Below are positions 1-11,482 of a stretch of DNA of 64,000 bases, piece by piece; the stretch's first letter is position 1, and the number at the start of each line of letters is the position of its first letter. The translations under genes and the position numbers were made by a program. The DNA lies in assembly GCF_023278565.1 (NCBI RefSeq), contig NC_064677.1, positions 434,001 through 498,000 of the forward strand, given 5' to 3'. Below the pieces are notes generated by a model. That model saw nothing but the letters and a program-made list of their open reading frames with translations. It was not told the DNA's origin and made no database searches. The stretch is from Colletotrichum lupini. Its lineage: Eukaryota; Ascomycota; Sordariomycetes; Glomerellales; Glomerellaceae.

Positions 1-3000
1 ACTAAATCGTACGAATAGTATAAAAAGTCGAGGGTAGTAGATAGTAAAACTAGCCCTCGTCGGTTTAACTAATTCTTTATTATATATAAGGGTAGATCTG
101 GGGGTATAGAACCTAGCGACGGTAGCTAAAGTAGCGGCTTAAAATATATACCCCTTATAAGAGATTTAGAAAATAAGGAAGATCTTACCCCCTATACTAA
201 TAAATTAAATTATAACGAAATCGAAAATATTAATTACTCTTTTTTTGCCCCGTTAGTTTCTCGAGGATATACGAGGCTAAACGAATAGAGGGTAGCGGAA
301 GCTCTTAATAAATAGGCTTTTATTTACGGATAATAAAAGAAGGTCCTTTAGATAACGGATATAAAGGCGGCTAAAAGGGCGAATTTAATAGGGCCGAAGC
401 CTATTATTTTAACGATTAAGGAAAAGACGCTATTTCTCTCGATATTTAAAGAAAAGGAATATAGTACTAAGCATATCTAGGGGTAGCTAGAGGGGTCCTT
501 TTTATACTATTTAGATCCCTTAAATACTAAGCTCGTATAAGCATTCTACGCGAGCAAAAGGTACGGCCTAGACGATTTCTATAGGATTATCCTAAATACT
601 AGGGTATCGTAATAGTTAACTAAAAAAAAAGGGTAATTTTAGGTACTATAGAAGATCGCGCTAATAACGCTTAATACGTTAACGGTGGGTATTATAAAGA
701 TTAGTTTCGGCCTAGGTAAGGAAATCGTCGCCCTAGGTATAATAGAAGTAGAGATATACTTCGGAATAATAACTTTCTATATTTTGCCTATTAATACCCT
801 ATTTCTCCTATATTTAAAAAATATAGATCGACTAGGCATTATATTTAATAATACGAAGAACAGAATCTTTAGTAATAAGTACTTCGAGGTAGTCGAACGA
901 CGATAGGGGCATGCGTTTATAAAGCTTATTAATAATATAAAGTTAATTAATTACTTAATAAAAAGTAAGCTTAGAAAACTATACTAGAGATTTAGGTACT
1001 CGTTGGTTACGAGGCTATATAACCTCTTAAAGTAATTAAGTAATAATAATATCGAAATAGGAGCGCTAGAGTAGTTAACGAAAGTATATTACTAATATTA
1101 AATAAATGCGCAGAGCCTACGCAGATTTAAGTTTAAATTATATAATAAGCTTAACTTTAACTAGGAAATAGTCGTCGATATTTTCTATTTAAATAGTCGG
1201 CTAGTACTATATATAATCGACGTATTTATATCTTTCTAAATAAGGTAATTCCTCTAGGATTTATAAGTAAAGATAGTATAAGTAGCCCTACGAAAAAGCT
1301 AGATCAATATATACTAGGGACTATTAGACAGCATTAGAACCGACGCTAGTACTAGCTTTAAGTCGGTAGAATTTAGGGATAATGCGACGGCCTATAATAT
1401 ATAGCTAAAAGTCGTACCCGTTAAAGCGCACTATAGTATTAAAAAAGTAAAAAGGGCACATTAGTAATTAAAAAGGGCGTTTAGAATTATTAAAAAGGAA
1501 AATCCGGATTTTATTAACAACGAATACTTCTAGATAGTACTTAAATACTATAATAATACTATAGGGCCTAACGGACTTATATTAACGTTATTAGTATTTA
1601 GAGTATATTTAAGAACGACCTTAGCTTCGCTACCGTCGCTAGGTATAAGCTAACGAGCCTAAGTAGTTAAAAAAGTAATATAGGCACTGCGCGAGGTAAG
1701 TATCAAAAGGTAAGTTAACGAGGTAATTACTATGCGTAATAGGCCTAATATAGGGAATAATCTAAATATACCGTTAAATTCGGATATACGAGTATAGTAC
1801 AAAATTACCTAATAGTGGGCTAGGCTATATAAGTTAATTTCCGTTAACGAGCGCTCTTATATAGTTACGAGAGATCGCGACTAGTTACTCAAAGTATTAA
1901 TTATAGTAGTTAGACCGTACTATATAGATCCTAACGAGGTAATTTCTAACTTATAAAAAGAAGAAGAGCTAGGGGAAACTATATAACCCGCGGTAGAGGT
2001 ATAGGAAATTATCCTTAACGAAATCGTCGTAGTAATACTAATAAATAACGAGGAAGAGGATATTACTAAAAGGGCACTCATACTACTAGCGAAACGTTAT
2101 AAAAGACTATAATAACAAGCCCTAACGCGGCAATTTATTACTAGCGACGAGGTAATTAACACTTTTTATATAGTAAAAGAGAAAGCCGATTTCGAGCTAG
2201 TAGTTAAACTACGTAAGGAAGGTATAATTATAACTACTAAAAAGCCGTATAAGGGATTAGATCTTATCGAAGTAAATACTCTTTATAATCGAGGGGTCTA
2301 TCGATTTATCCTATACGACTTAGAAAAATATATAAACCTCTATATATTTAAATTACGAATAGTTCGTAAGATTAAAAGGAAAAGAATACCCTAGCTATAC
2401 GAGAAGTCTAGATACGTAATCTAAGGGTACGGCGACGTTAAAAAGGCGACGCTACTTATATAATCGCCTACTATATAGCGCTATAGTTAACGATTAATAA
2501 TAGTACTAATAGTATCGCTACGGAAGAAGGGATATAAGATTTAGAGCCGTAATATTACTTAGGCCTATACCTAATCGGCCACAGGGCTTATAAGGAAAAT
2601 CCTAGCCTATTTACTAAAAAAAATAGCTAGTAAGTACTTAGAAAGCACGATTATTAAAGTGCTTAAGCCACTATATAGGCTCGTAAAATCGGGCACTTAT
2701 TAATAAGCTACTTATTACGATTTTTATATTAATTAACTATTAATAGTTACCTCTACGTACGACCCGTACTTATTAGTAATAGAATACGAAGGCGACTAAT
2801 TTAGGATTATTAGAATATAAACTAACGATATATTAGGCCTATTTAATATTAACTTTATAAAAAAAGAGGATAAAGAGCTTTAAAAAGCGGGCTTCGTAGC
2901 GAAGCTAAAAGAGGTCCTTATAATAAATACCCCCCTAATATTTAATAGCGGGATTTTTATAATCGAAGGGGAAACTATTATTTTTTAATAAAAAGAGTAG

Positions 3001-4086
3001 GGTAAGAAAATTAACCTCGTCGATCCGAACGTAACTAACGTTAAGAAGTAGTATAAGGCTAAGCTCGCGCGAGGGGTATATATTACGAATATTTATTAAC
3101 TTAAAGTAATTTTTAATTACGCTAAGGTAGGGTAAGTTATAAATCTAATTAAACGAGACGTTAAGGTATTTAATAAGCGGCTTAAGTAATAATAAACGAA
3201 TCTTAATCGAGGTCTCGTTTACTACCTAATCGACTTTATAACTAATAAGCTCTACGTCTTCGTTAATAGGTTATTTACGAATAATAACGACCTTATTTCG
3301 TAATTAGGGTATATTATTATCCTAGCTAACGAGAGTATAAGTAAGAGCAAATTTATTATATATAGTAATATAATCTACTACTCGTTAACTAAAAATAAGT
3401 AAATAACGAGAAGTATATTAGCGTTAGAAGTTTATAGTATAGTTAATAGTATTAACCTCTCCTATGCGATTTTAATAACGCTAAGGAAGATTACTAATCG
3501 AATTAGCCTTTTACTTATTTTAATAGTTATTTATATAAATTCTTACTCGCTATACGAATACTTTATTAAATTAGGAACGACGAAGGAAAAGAGGCTTATA
3601 ATCGATATTATAGCCCTTAAGTAATTATACAAAAGGCGCGAGATACTCGAGATTTATTAGATTAATAATAAAAATAACCTCGTAGACGCTTTTATAAAAG
3701 TAGTACTAAATAAGGGATTAGAGTAATTCGTAAGTAGTAGAAAAGTTACTATACGAATAGAGGGATAGGTTATATAAAAAGAGTAAAGAAAAGGGGGAAA
3801 AAGAGACGACTTAGTAAACGGGCCCGAGGTCGAATTATACCTCTAACCGTAGTAATTAAATTAATAAAAAAAAGAGAAAGTTAGTATCGAATTAGAAGTT
3901 TAATTTAACCGCGGCATATAGCTAACTACGTAGGGGCTAATTAGGGGCCCTATTTATGATTATTATAGCCAGCCTAACCTATAGTTAGAACCTCCTTTTT
4001 ATACCTACGTAGATATTTATATAGTTTAATTAATCTCTTCGTTAACTACGGTTCGAACTAACTACCCTATAATAGGGATACTAACA
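1..4086 (+). mobile_element. Ty1/Copia LTR retrotransposon, copy A, RIP-degraded, 5' part outside window
   Basis: This AT-rich block has stop codons in every frame and almost no CpA or TpG dinucleotides, the mark left by RIP. Copia-type pol order is still readable on the + strand. Near 3200-3730 a degraded RNase H region shows a short Gln-Leu-Gly-Tyr block and, close to its end, the Ala-Asp-Ala-Phe-x-Lys tail typical of Copia polyproteins (about 3678-3700). A purine-rich tract at 3867-3880 precedes the LTR, as expected for a polypurine tract. The 3' LTR matches the LTRs of copy C (38234-45081) in inverted orientation, so A and C are one family. Copy C is 6848 bp, so about 2.7 kb of copy A should lie before position 1. 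No intact protein is encoded. Confidence 0.9.
3885..4086 (+). repeat. 3' LTR of Copia copy A
   Basis: This 202-bp repeat corresponds, as reverse complement, to the 205-bp LTRs at 38234-38438 and 44877-45081. It starts TATCGAATT (a RIP-altered TG start) and ends CTAACA. The target-site duplication should be CTTTT at 4087-4091, but its partner lies outside the window. Confidence 0.88.
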
Positions 4087-4091
4087 CTTTT

Positions 4092-5020
4092 ATATCGTAC
4101 TATGGATAAGCATTACGATGGATTAATAGATCATCCTGATCTTAATAGGCTAAACTAATAATAATTTTGAAATAATTTTCGTCTGTCCAAAGTCGGTGTA
4201 CATTGATCCGTATCTGAGTAGAAGAAGGCGGTGGCTTAAAGTCCACATGTACACATCATGCATAAACAACTTACATCCCCAGATCCGCTTGGAGTGTCAT
4301 GCGGGAAACAATTGGTCCTTGTGGAAAAGGCTTTCATACAATTGCTGTATGATTTCGTAGATAACAAAAGGATAAATCACCAGCGGAAGGGTGGGCAAGT
4401 GCTCATACTTCGAGAGCCCAGGTACTATCACACCGGTACCCGCGGAGGTGGACCCGACCAGTCACCGGTCAGCGGGCACGGGGTTGGCCCGACTGGGAAA
4501 CGGTGGCTGACGGCCGGCGAGGTGAATTGGCCCGGGCAGTCATGGGGGATCTCCGATTATTTCCACGGACGTTTGGCGTGAATTGCCTTTCTCGAATCCG
4601 ATTGACGAGATCGACGCCACGGATACGGATGACCCTTTTGGGGCTCGAATTGCGGATGCCATGTTAAGCCGCGGATGATCCGCGGATCCGCCGTCTTGGT
4701 CAGCCCGCATGTTTCCGTGGCTATGGTTCATGTACCTGTGCTATGGTCCGAGTTCGTCCGCCTAGTTCGGATTAATCATCGCCGGCACTTGCTGTTGACT
4801 GTATGTCGTTCGGCCCGGGGAGCAAGCTATGCCTGACTAGGGCTGACAAAGAGCAATACGACCGCTATGGCGCGTGTCCGCGCTCCTTGGCTTGCTTGGG
4901 CCTGAACCTTTGAGGTGAGATTGGTGAGACTCATATAAAAGTTCCATATGCCCGGTACGATGTTGTTTTTATCACACCTACCTGCTTGAGTCTTTGAACT
5001 AACAACAACTATCCGCAACC
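4092..5020. other. Intergenic, upstream region of the metallo-beta-lactamase-fold gene
   Basis: CpA and TpG return to normal frequency within about 20 bp of the LTR end, so RIP did not spread visibly into this DNA. The open frames here (4258-4581 +, 4540-4731 -) resemble no family I know and have no splice or codon support. The only functional signal I see is the TATA-like box listed separately. Confidence 0.6.
4934..4940 (+). promoter_or_regulatory. TATA-like box
   Basis: TATAAAA lies 81 bp upstream of the ATG at 5021. It is followed by an AC-rich leader (CTAACAACAACTATCCGCAACC) directly before the start codon, a common fungal 5' UTR layout. Confidence 0.5.
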
Positions 5021-6231
5021 ATGTCTGCAACTTCTGTCTTGAATATCCCTCCTTCAAAGTCGACGGTCTCTGTTTCCATCATCGACACAACCCTCAATGG
5101 CGATCTTCCCACGGCACCCTTCATGGGCCCTACCATGAACGGCTTCGAGAGGTGGTACGGCGTAGGCTACGCATTTCTAGTGACGCACCAGGACTCTGCT
5201 GGAAAGATTAGACGCGTAGTGTTCGATCTCGGTCTGCCGAAAGACTGGGACAATGACTTCTCTCCAGCTGTATTGGAGATGGGGAAGAACTTGGATGGCA
5301 CGATGGTTGCCCAAAAATACGTTTCCGAAATTTTGACCGAGGGCGGTCTTGACTTGAGGGAGATTGAGGCGCTCTTCTGGAGGCACGTAACCCATGTTTG
5401 CTTTTTTGTGCGCAACAAAAGAAACTTGAGAATGTGATGGCTGATATTGCCCATAGCCACGCACACCCGGATCACATTGGCCGCCCGTCACTCTTCCCCT
5501 CCACAGCATCGCTGATCGTCGGCCCAGGGGTGAAGGAGGCGTATTTCCCTGGCTACCCAACCATCCCAGACGCACCCGTCCTCGCTCGCGAGTTCGAGGG
5601 CCGCGAAGTGCGTGAGCTAGACTTTGCTTCCACTAGGATTGAAATCGGGGGACTCAAGGCGCTGGATTACTTCAACGATGGGAGTTTCTACCTCCTCTCG
5701 GCGCCGGGCCACGCTATTGGGCACATCAACGCCCTGGCTCGTACGACGGAAGATAGTTTCATGTACTTTGCAGGCGACTCCTTCCACCACAGCTCCGTCC
5801 TGAGACCGCACGGCGGCGCGACGCTACCAGAGGAAATCCAGCTGCCGGGCCACAGTTGCTGTTCCGGACGGGCGTTTCACGCAGTCCACCCCGTGGCTGG
5901 TAACTCTGCCGCCCTGGGGCCCTACAGCAAGGTCCTAGGGGAGGCGGGGAGCGACGCGAATGGGGTCCCGTTCCATGCGCTGCCTGAGGGTGGGATATTT
6001 ATGGATTTGGAGGCTTCGAGGGAGACGGTGCGTGCTATTCAGAGGTTTGATGCGAGTCCGGATGTGTTTGTTGTGGCGTCGCATGATAGTAGTTTGTTTA
6101 GCGTTGTGGAGGTTTTCCCGGCGGATGGGAGTGAGTGGAGGGCGAAGGGGTGGAAGGAGGGTGGGAAGTGGGTATTTCTAAAGGATTTTGAGAAGGCGGT
6201 TGAGATGGCTAACTCTAACGAGAAGTTGTGA
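5021..6231 (+). CDS. Metallo-beta-lactamase-fold hydrolase, two exons
   Basis: Predicted join is 5021-5382 and 5457-6231, 378 aa. Members bind two metals and hydrolyse lactones, thioesters or related bonds; the substrate here is unknown. The metal-binding motif S-H-A-H-P-D-H lies across the splice site. Later metal ligands are seen as GHAIGH, the Asp in FAGDSFHH and the His in ASHDSS. There is no signal peptide, so it is probably cytosolic. The ordinary GT donor at 5387 with the AG at 5455-5456 breaks the frame. A GC donor at 5383 (AG|GCACGT) with the same acceptor is in phase and joins Phe-Trp directly to Ser-His-Ala-His. The start ATG has good context (CAACCATGT) and a TATA box 81 bp upstream. 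The alternatives are a 44-bp GT-AG intron (5387-5430) that inserts about eight residues before the motif, or a damaged gene. Confidence 0.85.
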
Positions 6232-7624
6232 GGGTGATGATCATGGTATGTTTTAGTAGCTTTGTATTTGTAGACCTTCTCCTCTTTGATCCTACGTCTA
6301 GTTCCATGTTGTCTGTGTTGCAGCGTATGCCGAACCCGAAACCTAAGCCTCATTGTAATTATATTTTAGGTGTTCTCTTATTTTGGCGTATGCTGCCTCG
6401 ATTACATTTACACCAGCAACATTAAAGATTCTTTGCCAACCAAATACTTCTGGTTCTTGATAGTCGATACAGAACCCCCATTCTCACTTGACGCGCCCAT
6501 TGGTCTAACAAGTAAAGGAACATGCTAACGCCGGCTACGATAATTGAGGACGGTGCCAGCACCCAATCGGGGATGTTGTTGCGCTGGATGTCCAGCTCAT
6601 AAACGCCGTCGATCGTGCCAGAAGGGCTAGCGCAAGCCTCGACGCGGTCATCGAAGAATTGTTTGAAGGCAATTCGACCGAAACACAAAGTCAGCGTAGT
6701 TGATGTGGCAGAATCTGGCCGTGGCTACGGAGGCCGGTACCGGTAGAAGAGTAAGAGTTGATGGTTTCACTAAAGTGAGAAGAAGACATGTAAGTTGGAA
6801 TGTGACCCTATTTACTGTGCGGGACTTGCAACTATTCCTGCTGCGTCGATTTCTTCTTGGAGACATGTTCATCGGATTGGAAACTCGACTACTCTTACCA
6901 TTCGATGGAGGCTTCATCAGGATTTATGAAGGAGGGAGATGATTAATTGGTCCCCGTCAGAGTTGATGGGAAGTCGGCATTCTCTCGGGCCACCTCAAAC
7001 ATGTATGTGATCCAAAGGATTATGATATATTGGTGCTGGATATTAGGTCGACGAAAGTAATAGACGAGACTCGGGCGTGGATCGAGCTTCGTAGACGGCG
7101 AGCAATATGTTTAGTAAACCACTAAGAGATCAAAGCTCTGGTCCTAGTCGATCTTGAATTCGTTGTATAGCATGACTAACATGAAGAGACATAGTTGTGA
7201 ACAATCCAAATCTCGGACTTATCACAACACCTGTTGACATTGCAAAAAAGGTGGTGTAAAAGAAATTGATTCAATCATACAAAGCTTTATCAAATGTTCT
7301 TTTCCGCGATTAATCCCGCCTGATTACGTATGTAGGTGGACCTTTGAGCCAATTAGACGACGGTCCCCGGTCTTGTTTGCGCCCTTTGACTTGTCGGTGC
7401 TAACCCTTAAGGGGCGGCGTCTCACTTGACTTATCAGCAAAAGAACTTCGGCAGCAGGCTCGCCAGGGCTTTTGACTCACTCGGCATCTTTGAGACTTTG
7501 TACATGTACTTTGCTCTCATCCAAATTCCGTCGAGTCTGCTCAACTTAAGCTCGTTCACACAACTAAGGTGTTGTGGAGGTATTGAACTTTAACTACCAA
7601 TCAACATCGACCTCTACAGCAAAC
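6232..7624. other. Intergenic, no confident gene
   Basis: Two minus-strand open frames (6422-6688 and 6648-6917) overlap. The first contains a possible membrane segment (VLAPSSIIVAGVSMFLYLL). Neither joins the other by a clear GT-AG intron, and I recognise no family. The right side is the promoter region of the MFS gene. Confidence 0.5.
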
Positions 7625-9459
7625 ATGGCAACGCAAACCGCAACGGAGTTGCAGACATTCGAGCCTGCTCCGTCAACACCAGTCACCTTACTACGGAAAA
7701 GCCATGACGCGCCACCAGACTTCCAACAAGCCCCCGGCGGGCTGATGACCACCGACTCAGAAGAGGAAGCAGCAACGAACGCCCCCGTCCTGCTCTCCAA
7801 AACCCGAGCCGGCATCGTCATCGCCCAAGTCTGCGGTCAGCTCTTCTTCAGCAGCTTCTGCAACGGCATCATCGTCGTCGCCCTACCCGCCATGCAGCAC
7901 AACATAGGCCTGGACGAAGGTCTCCTCGTCTGGCCTAGCTCCAGTTACTTCCTCACGGCCGGATCGTGTCTCCTGCTCGCCGGCTCCGTCGCCGACGTCG
8001 TCGGGAACAAGCGGGTGAACCTGACCGGCTCGTTCTTCAGCGCCATATTCGCCATGGCGTGCGGTCTGGCGCAGACGGGTGGCCAGATCATTGCGTTTCG
8101 GGCTCTTCAGGGTGTGGCGTATGCTGTCATTACGCCTTCGTCCATCTCCATCATCTCGACCAACATGGAGGAGGGGCGGCCGCGCAATATGGGATTCGCA
8201 TGCATGGGCTTTTCCCAGCCGCTGGGGTTCTTGTTTGGGCTGGTTCTGGGTGGTGTGTTTACTGATAATGTTGGATGGCGACCGGCTTTCTACCTGGCTG
8301 CGGCTGCAAGTGCGGCTTTGTTCTTGGTTGCCATCTGGGCATTGCCGCGCGACCTTCAGACAAGAAATGACCAATCTATCTGGAAGCGACTTGCCAAGGA
8401 TATTGATACCGTGGGAGTAGTCCTGGTCAGTACCGGCCTAGCGACCTTGTCATATGTATTGGCGTAAGTACCTGGTCTATGTACAGCTCAGTGAACGAAA
8501 TGGTTAACCTGGCACAGATCATTGTCAGCCGACATCAACAATATCCGTAAGCCATCTAGCATTGCGCTTCTGGCAATAGCCGGCTGCTCTATTCCTTCAT
8601 TTGTCGGGTGGATGCATCATCGGGTGAAGAACAATAAGACAGCTTTGATACCCAACTCGCTTTGGGGCAGCTATGTGTTCACCAGTTGTTGCGTCATGGT
8701 ACTTCTTACCAACGCTCTCACCAACTGTATGGAGCTTTACAGCAGTTTGTTGTAAGTCGAAATGGCACTGTTTGGCAGACTTCTTGAGTAACGTCAACCA
8801 GCTTCCAGCAGGTCCAGGGCTTGTCAGCAACGGTGGCATCAGTCCAGGTCGTTCCATCTCTCGCCGCTGGTGCACTTACAAGCATCGCAACCGGTATCTT
8901 CGTCCACCGCATGCCCGTCTTATGGATGCTATTGATCTCATCGGCAATGAGCACAGTTGCGCCGCTTCTCATGGCCCTCATTCGCACTAACCAACTGTAT
9001 TGGGAGAACGCCTTCTTCGCACAGGTAAGCAAAGAGAACGCCCGTAACCTAGACTATTTTCAGGAAACACCCATAACCTACGACTTTCATCCGTTCAGTC
9101 TACTCTTCGGCAACTAAGATATCCCCATGTAGATCCTCACCCCCATCAGCTGCGACATTCTCTTCACAGTCGGCCTCCTCATTGTCTCCGACGTTTTCCC
9201 CAAACGCATGCAGGCCCTCAGCGGCGCCGTCTTCAACACGTGCGCTCAGCTCGGCACAGCCCTCGGACTCAGCGTGGCGCAGGTCATTGCCTCGTCTGCG
9301 ACTAATGCCTCTTCGTACGCTGATAAGTCGTCACCTGATGCCCTCATGGTAGGTTACAGGGTTGCCTTCTGGGCCATGTTTGGCTGGATGATGTTTGTCT
9401 GTCTCGTTTGTGTGTTTGGAATGCGCCGGATAGGTGTTATTGGTGTGAAGCGGGATTAG
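7625..9459 (+). CDS. MFS transporter, DHA drug:H+ antiporter-like, four exons
   Basis: Predicted join is 7625-8463, 8518-8751, 8802-9024 and 9133-9459, giving 540 aa with every junction in phase and GT-AG introns of 50-108 bp. The protein would sit in the plasma or vacuolar membrane and export small molecules by proton antiport. It has a polar N-terminal tail of about 60 residues, then about 12-14 hydrophobic segments. The loop between segments 2 and 3 carries an Asp-Val-Val-Gly-Asn-Lys-Arg block like MFS motif A, and PLGFLFGLVLGGVFTDNVGWRPAFY matches the antiporter motif region around segments 5-6. The ATG at 7625 is the first in frame; the frame is open upstream to 7574 without an ATG. The substrate cannot be inferred. 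No biosynthetic cluster is adjacent, so its role may be general detoxification. Confidence 0.92.
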
Positions 9460-9832
9460 ACTCATCCAGTCCATCACAAACTGCACGGTTCAGCCACCTT
9501 AAGGGGCACATATAAGGGAGTTTCAAAGCATGGCTGGCGTCTTTAGACCTTGCGGACAAGACCAAAAGGTATATTGGAATCACGAAAAGATAGGTAGATC
9601 AGATGCATGATACTGGAAATACAGATGACGCATGTAGAAGTAAGATTATTTCCAAGCAAAGCATGGAGCCTTTTGCGTTTCGACCTGAGTCGATTCCAAA
9701 AGTCCAAGCAATACTAGAGAGTTGCCTCGGTAGAAACATGTAAATTTTCTGACCTAACACTCTATCTGCAGACATAACCCCTTCCAGGGTAACTCGAACA
9801 TCTGTCGCCACACTGCAATTTCAGTTGAGGCC
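9460..9832. other. 3' intergenic region between MFS gene and small CxxC gene
   Basis: The two genes converge here. I see no further gene. A minus-strand open frame at 9599-9811 has no recognisable features. Confidence 0.55.
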
Positions 9833-10078
9833 TTAGTAGTAACGACGACTGGCCTCACTATCCCGGCTAGTCTCACTGCTCTGCTGACTTCCCCCGCCGC
9901 TCACATTGACAACAACAAGCGGTTGCGACCTTTGCCGCTCCTGCTCGCGTTCTCTTTCACGCTCGGCTTCGCGGTCAGCTTCTCGCTGTTCATGGTAGGC
10001 ATCTTGGCTGCATCCATAGACGCAGTAGGTCTGAGAGTCCTTGATCTCGCGGTTGCAACCGGGGCAGCCTTTCGTCAT
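9833..10078 (-). CDS. Small CxxC zinc-ribbon-like protein with charged helix, paralogue 1
   Basis: An 81-aa protein starting at the ATG at 10078. I do not recognise a named family. Residues 1-30 hold four cysteines in the pattern C-P-x-C-x10-C-x3-C, which looks like a small zinc-binding knuckle. Residues 31-52 are almost entirely Glu, Arg and Gln, predicting a straight charged helix or coiled coil. A short hydrophobic strand (LVVVNV), a Gly/Ser-rich stretch and a terminal Arg-Arg-Tyr-Tyr follow. The start is fixed by the paralogue at 11201-11482, whose similarity begins exactly at Met-Thr-Lys-Gly-Cys; the frame is open further upstream to 10225 but that part is not shared. No signal peptide or membrane segment. 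Confidence 0.75.
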   Translation of the reverse strand: MTKGCPGCNREIKDSQTYCVYGCSQDAYHEQREADREAEREREREQERQRSQPLVVVNVSGGGSQQSSETSRDSEASRRYY

Positions 10079-11200
10079 GGTTGCGGCTTGGTGTTGTAGG
10101 CAGGATTGAAAGGTTGAATTTTGGATTTCAGTAAGGGAGTAAGCAAGACGTTTGGCAAGTTCAAGTCGAGCTCGTTGATCTGGGCTGGAAGATGGGAATT
10201 TGACGTTTTTGAGGAGAGGAGACAAGTTTAGTTTGACGACTTGGACGGGACTTGTGATGGATTATATACCCTCAAGCTGGATACGATTAATTACATTTTC
10301 TTCATCCACATAATTCCGGGTACTTATGACATAGGAGCACAGAGACAAATGTACCAACCACTACACAGGTCCAGGTACAACTTCAAGTGCACACGCGGCC
10401 TCCCAGCCTGACCTTGCAATCAGGCTATGCACTATTCATTGATAGTCAGCCTGCTTCACCACTGATAAGATGGCGTGAGGCCAAGGAGGGATCGACGTTC
10501 ATCTCTCGGGTATTACGTGCACCCGAACCTCTAGACTCATTCATGTCGGGCGCTGGAAAATCAAAGAGGTTCGGGTATGAATTATATATCCGATGCCCGG
10601 GATTTTCATGTTCTGACGGCTCTGAGCTCACATGGCAAGACAAGGCTAGACGATAGGGTAGGTGGGTGGGTGTTGCTGCCTACGGTAGGCTCTGGCGGCG
10701 CGGTTGCCACAAAGTCACTGGAGAGGGGTAGTGAAGGTGATGGAGGATCCGCAGAGGACTGGATGCGGTGTCCTTTTGTAATAAGCCTATGAGGCGTGGC
10801 ATCGAGAAGGAGGTGTCGGGACTACGTTATAGAGGCTGCTTACTCTCGACACGTCACAAAATACGACAGGATACCATTGAAGTAGAAAAAGGACCACGTG
10901 TGATTGAAGGCCTTGGCGAATTCTAACATTTTACATACGCTCTCTACATGTTAACACTTTGAGATTCAAATGATGCGAGTACGTATCTTAGACAGATAAT
11001 GTTGCCGATTTGACACGAACATAAGGGCAAAGTTGGGTCAGCTTTCAAGACAATTAGATTACGTTTTTCTATCGATTTCCCTTTGAGCGAGCGCGAGGAA
11101 GATCAAATTGAGAATCTTTCAATGTCAACATGTCAAACGGCAGGCTCGTTTCGTTCTCAAACCAGGATCTCCACCATTGTGCGAAATTGACAATCAGATC
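10079..11200. other. Intergenic spacer between the two small CxxC paralogues
   Basis: About 1.1 kb. The left end is the promoter of paralogue 1, with a TATA-like run (TATATAATCC on the minus strand) near 10260. The plus-strand open frames at 10387-10656 and 10577-10792 have no recognisable domains. I see no RNA gene. Confidence 0.5.
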
Positions 11201-11482
11201 CTAATAATAATGACGAGATCCATGATGTCCATGATGCCCATAACCATACCCGTGTCCCCGATTATACCCTCCTCCTCCTCCTCCACCACCGCCGGAACCG
11301 AAGTAAACAAACACAGGCGGCACCCTACTCCGTTCCCTCTCCCGCATCCTTTCCATCTGGCGCTGGCGTTCGCGCTCCCGCCGACGTTTGTTCTCATAGT
11401 AGGCGACCTGGCTGCATCCGTAGACGCAATAGGTCTGGTAGTCTTTGATCTGGCGGTTGCATCCTGGGCATCCTTTCGTCAT
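11201..11482 (-). CDS. Small CxxC zinc-ribbon-like protein with Gly/His/Tyr tail, paralogue 2
   Basis: A 93-aa protein, same strand as paralogue 1 and about 1.1 kb away. The first 28 residues match it almost perfectly (MTKGCPGCN, then IKD, QTYCVYGCSQ, AY). A charged Arg/Glu/Gln helix, a short hydrophobic strand (VFVYF), a run of glycines and a Gly-His-Tyr tail ending His-Tyr-Tyr follow. The order knuckle, charged helix, hydrophobic strand, Gly-rich stretch and Tyr-Tyr end is the same in both proteins although the tail sequences differ. This implies a tandem duplication with a conserved head and a freely changing tail. Function unknown. Confidence 0.75.
   Translation of the reverse strand: MTKGCPGCNRQIKDYQTYCVYGCSQVAYYENKRRRERERQRQMERMRERERSRVPPVFVYFGSGGGGGGGGGYNRGHGYGYGHHGHHGSRHYY

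Noticed and set aside
685..906. 73-aa open frame in Copia copy A
   Set aside because: A chance stop-free stretch in RIP-degraded retrotransposon DNA.
5387..5456. Ordinary 70-bp GT-AG intron in the metallo-beta-lactamase-fold gene
   Set aside because: It shifts the frame directly before the metal-binding motif; the GC donor four bases upstream keeps it.
6422..6917. Two-exon minus-strand membrane protein gene
   Set aside because: The two overlapping frames cannot be joined by a phase-consistent GT-AG intron, and no family is recognised.
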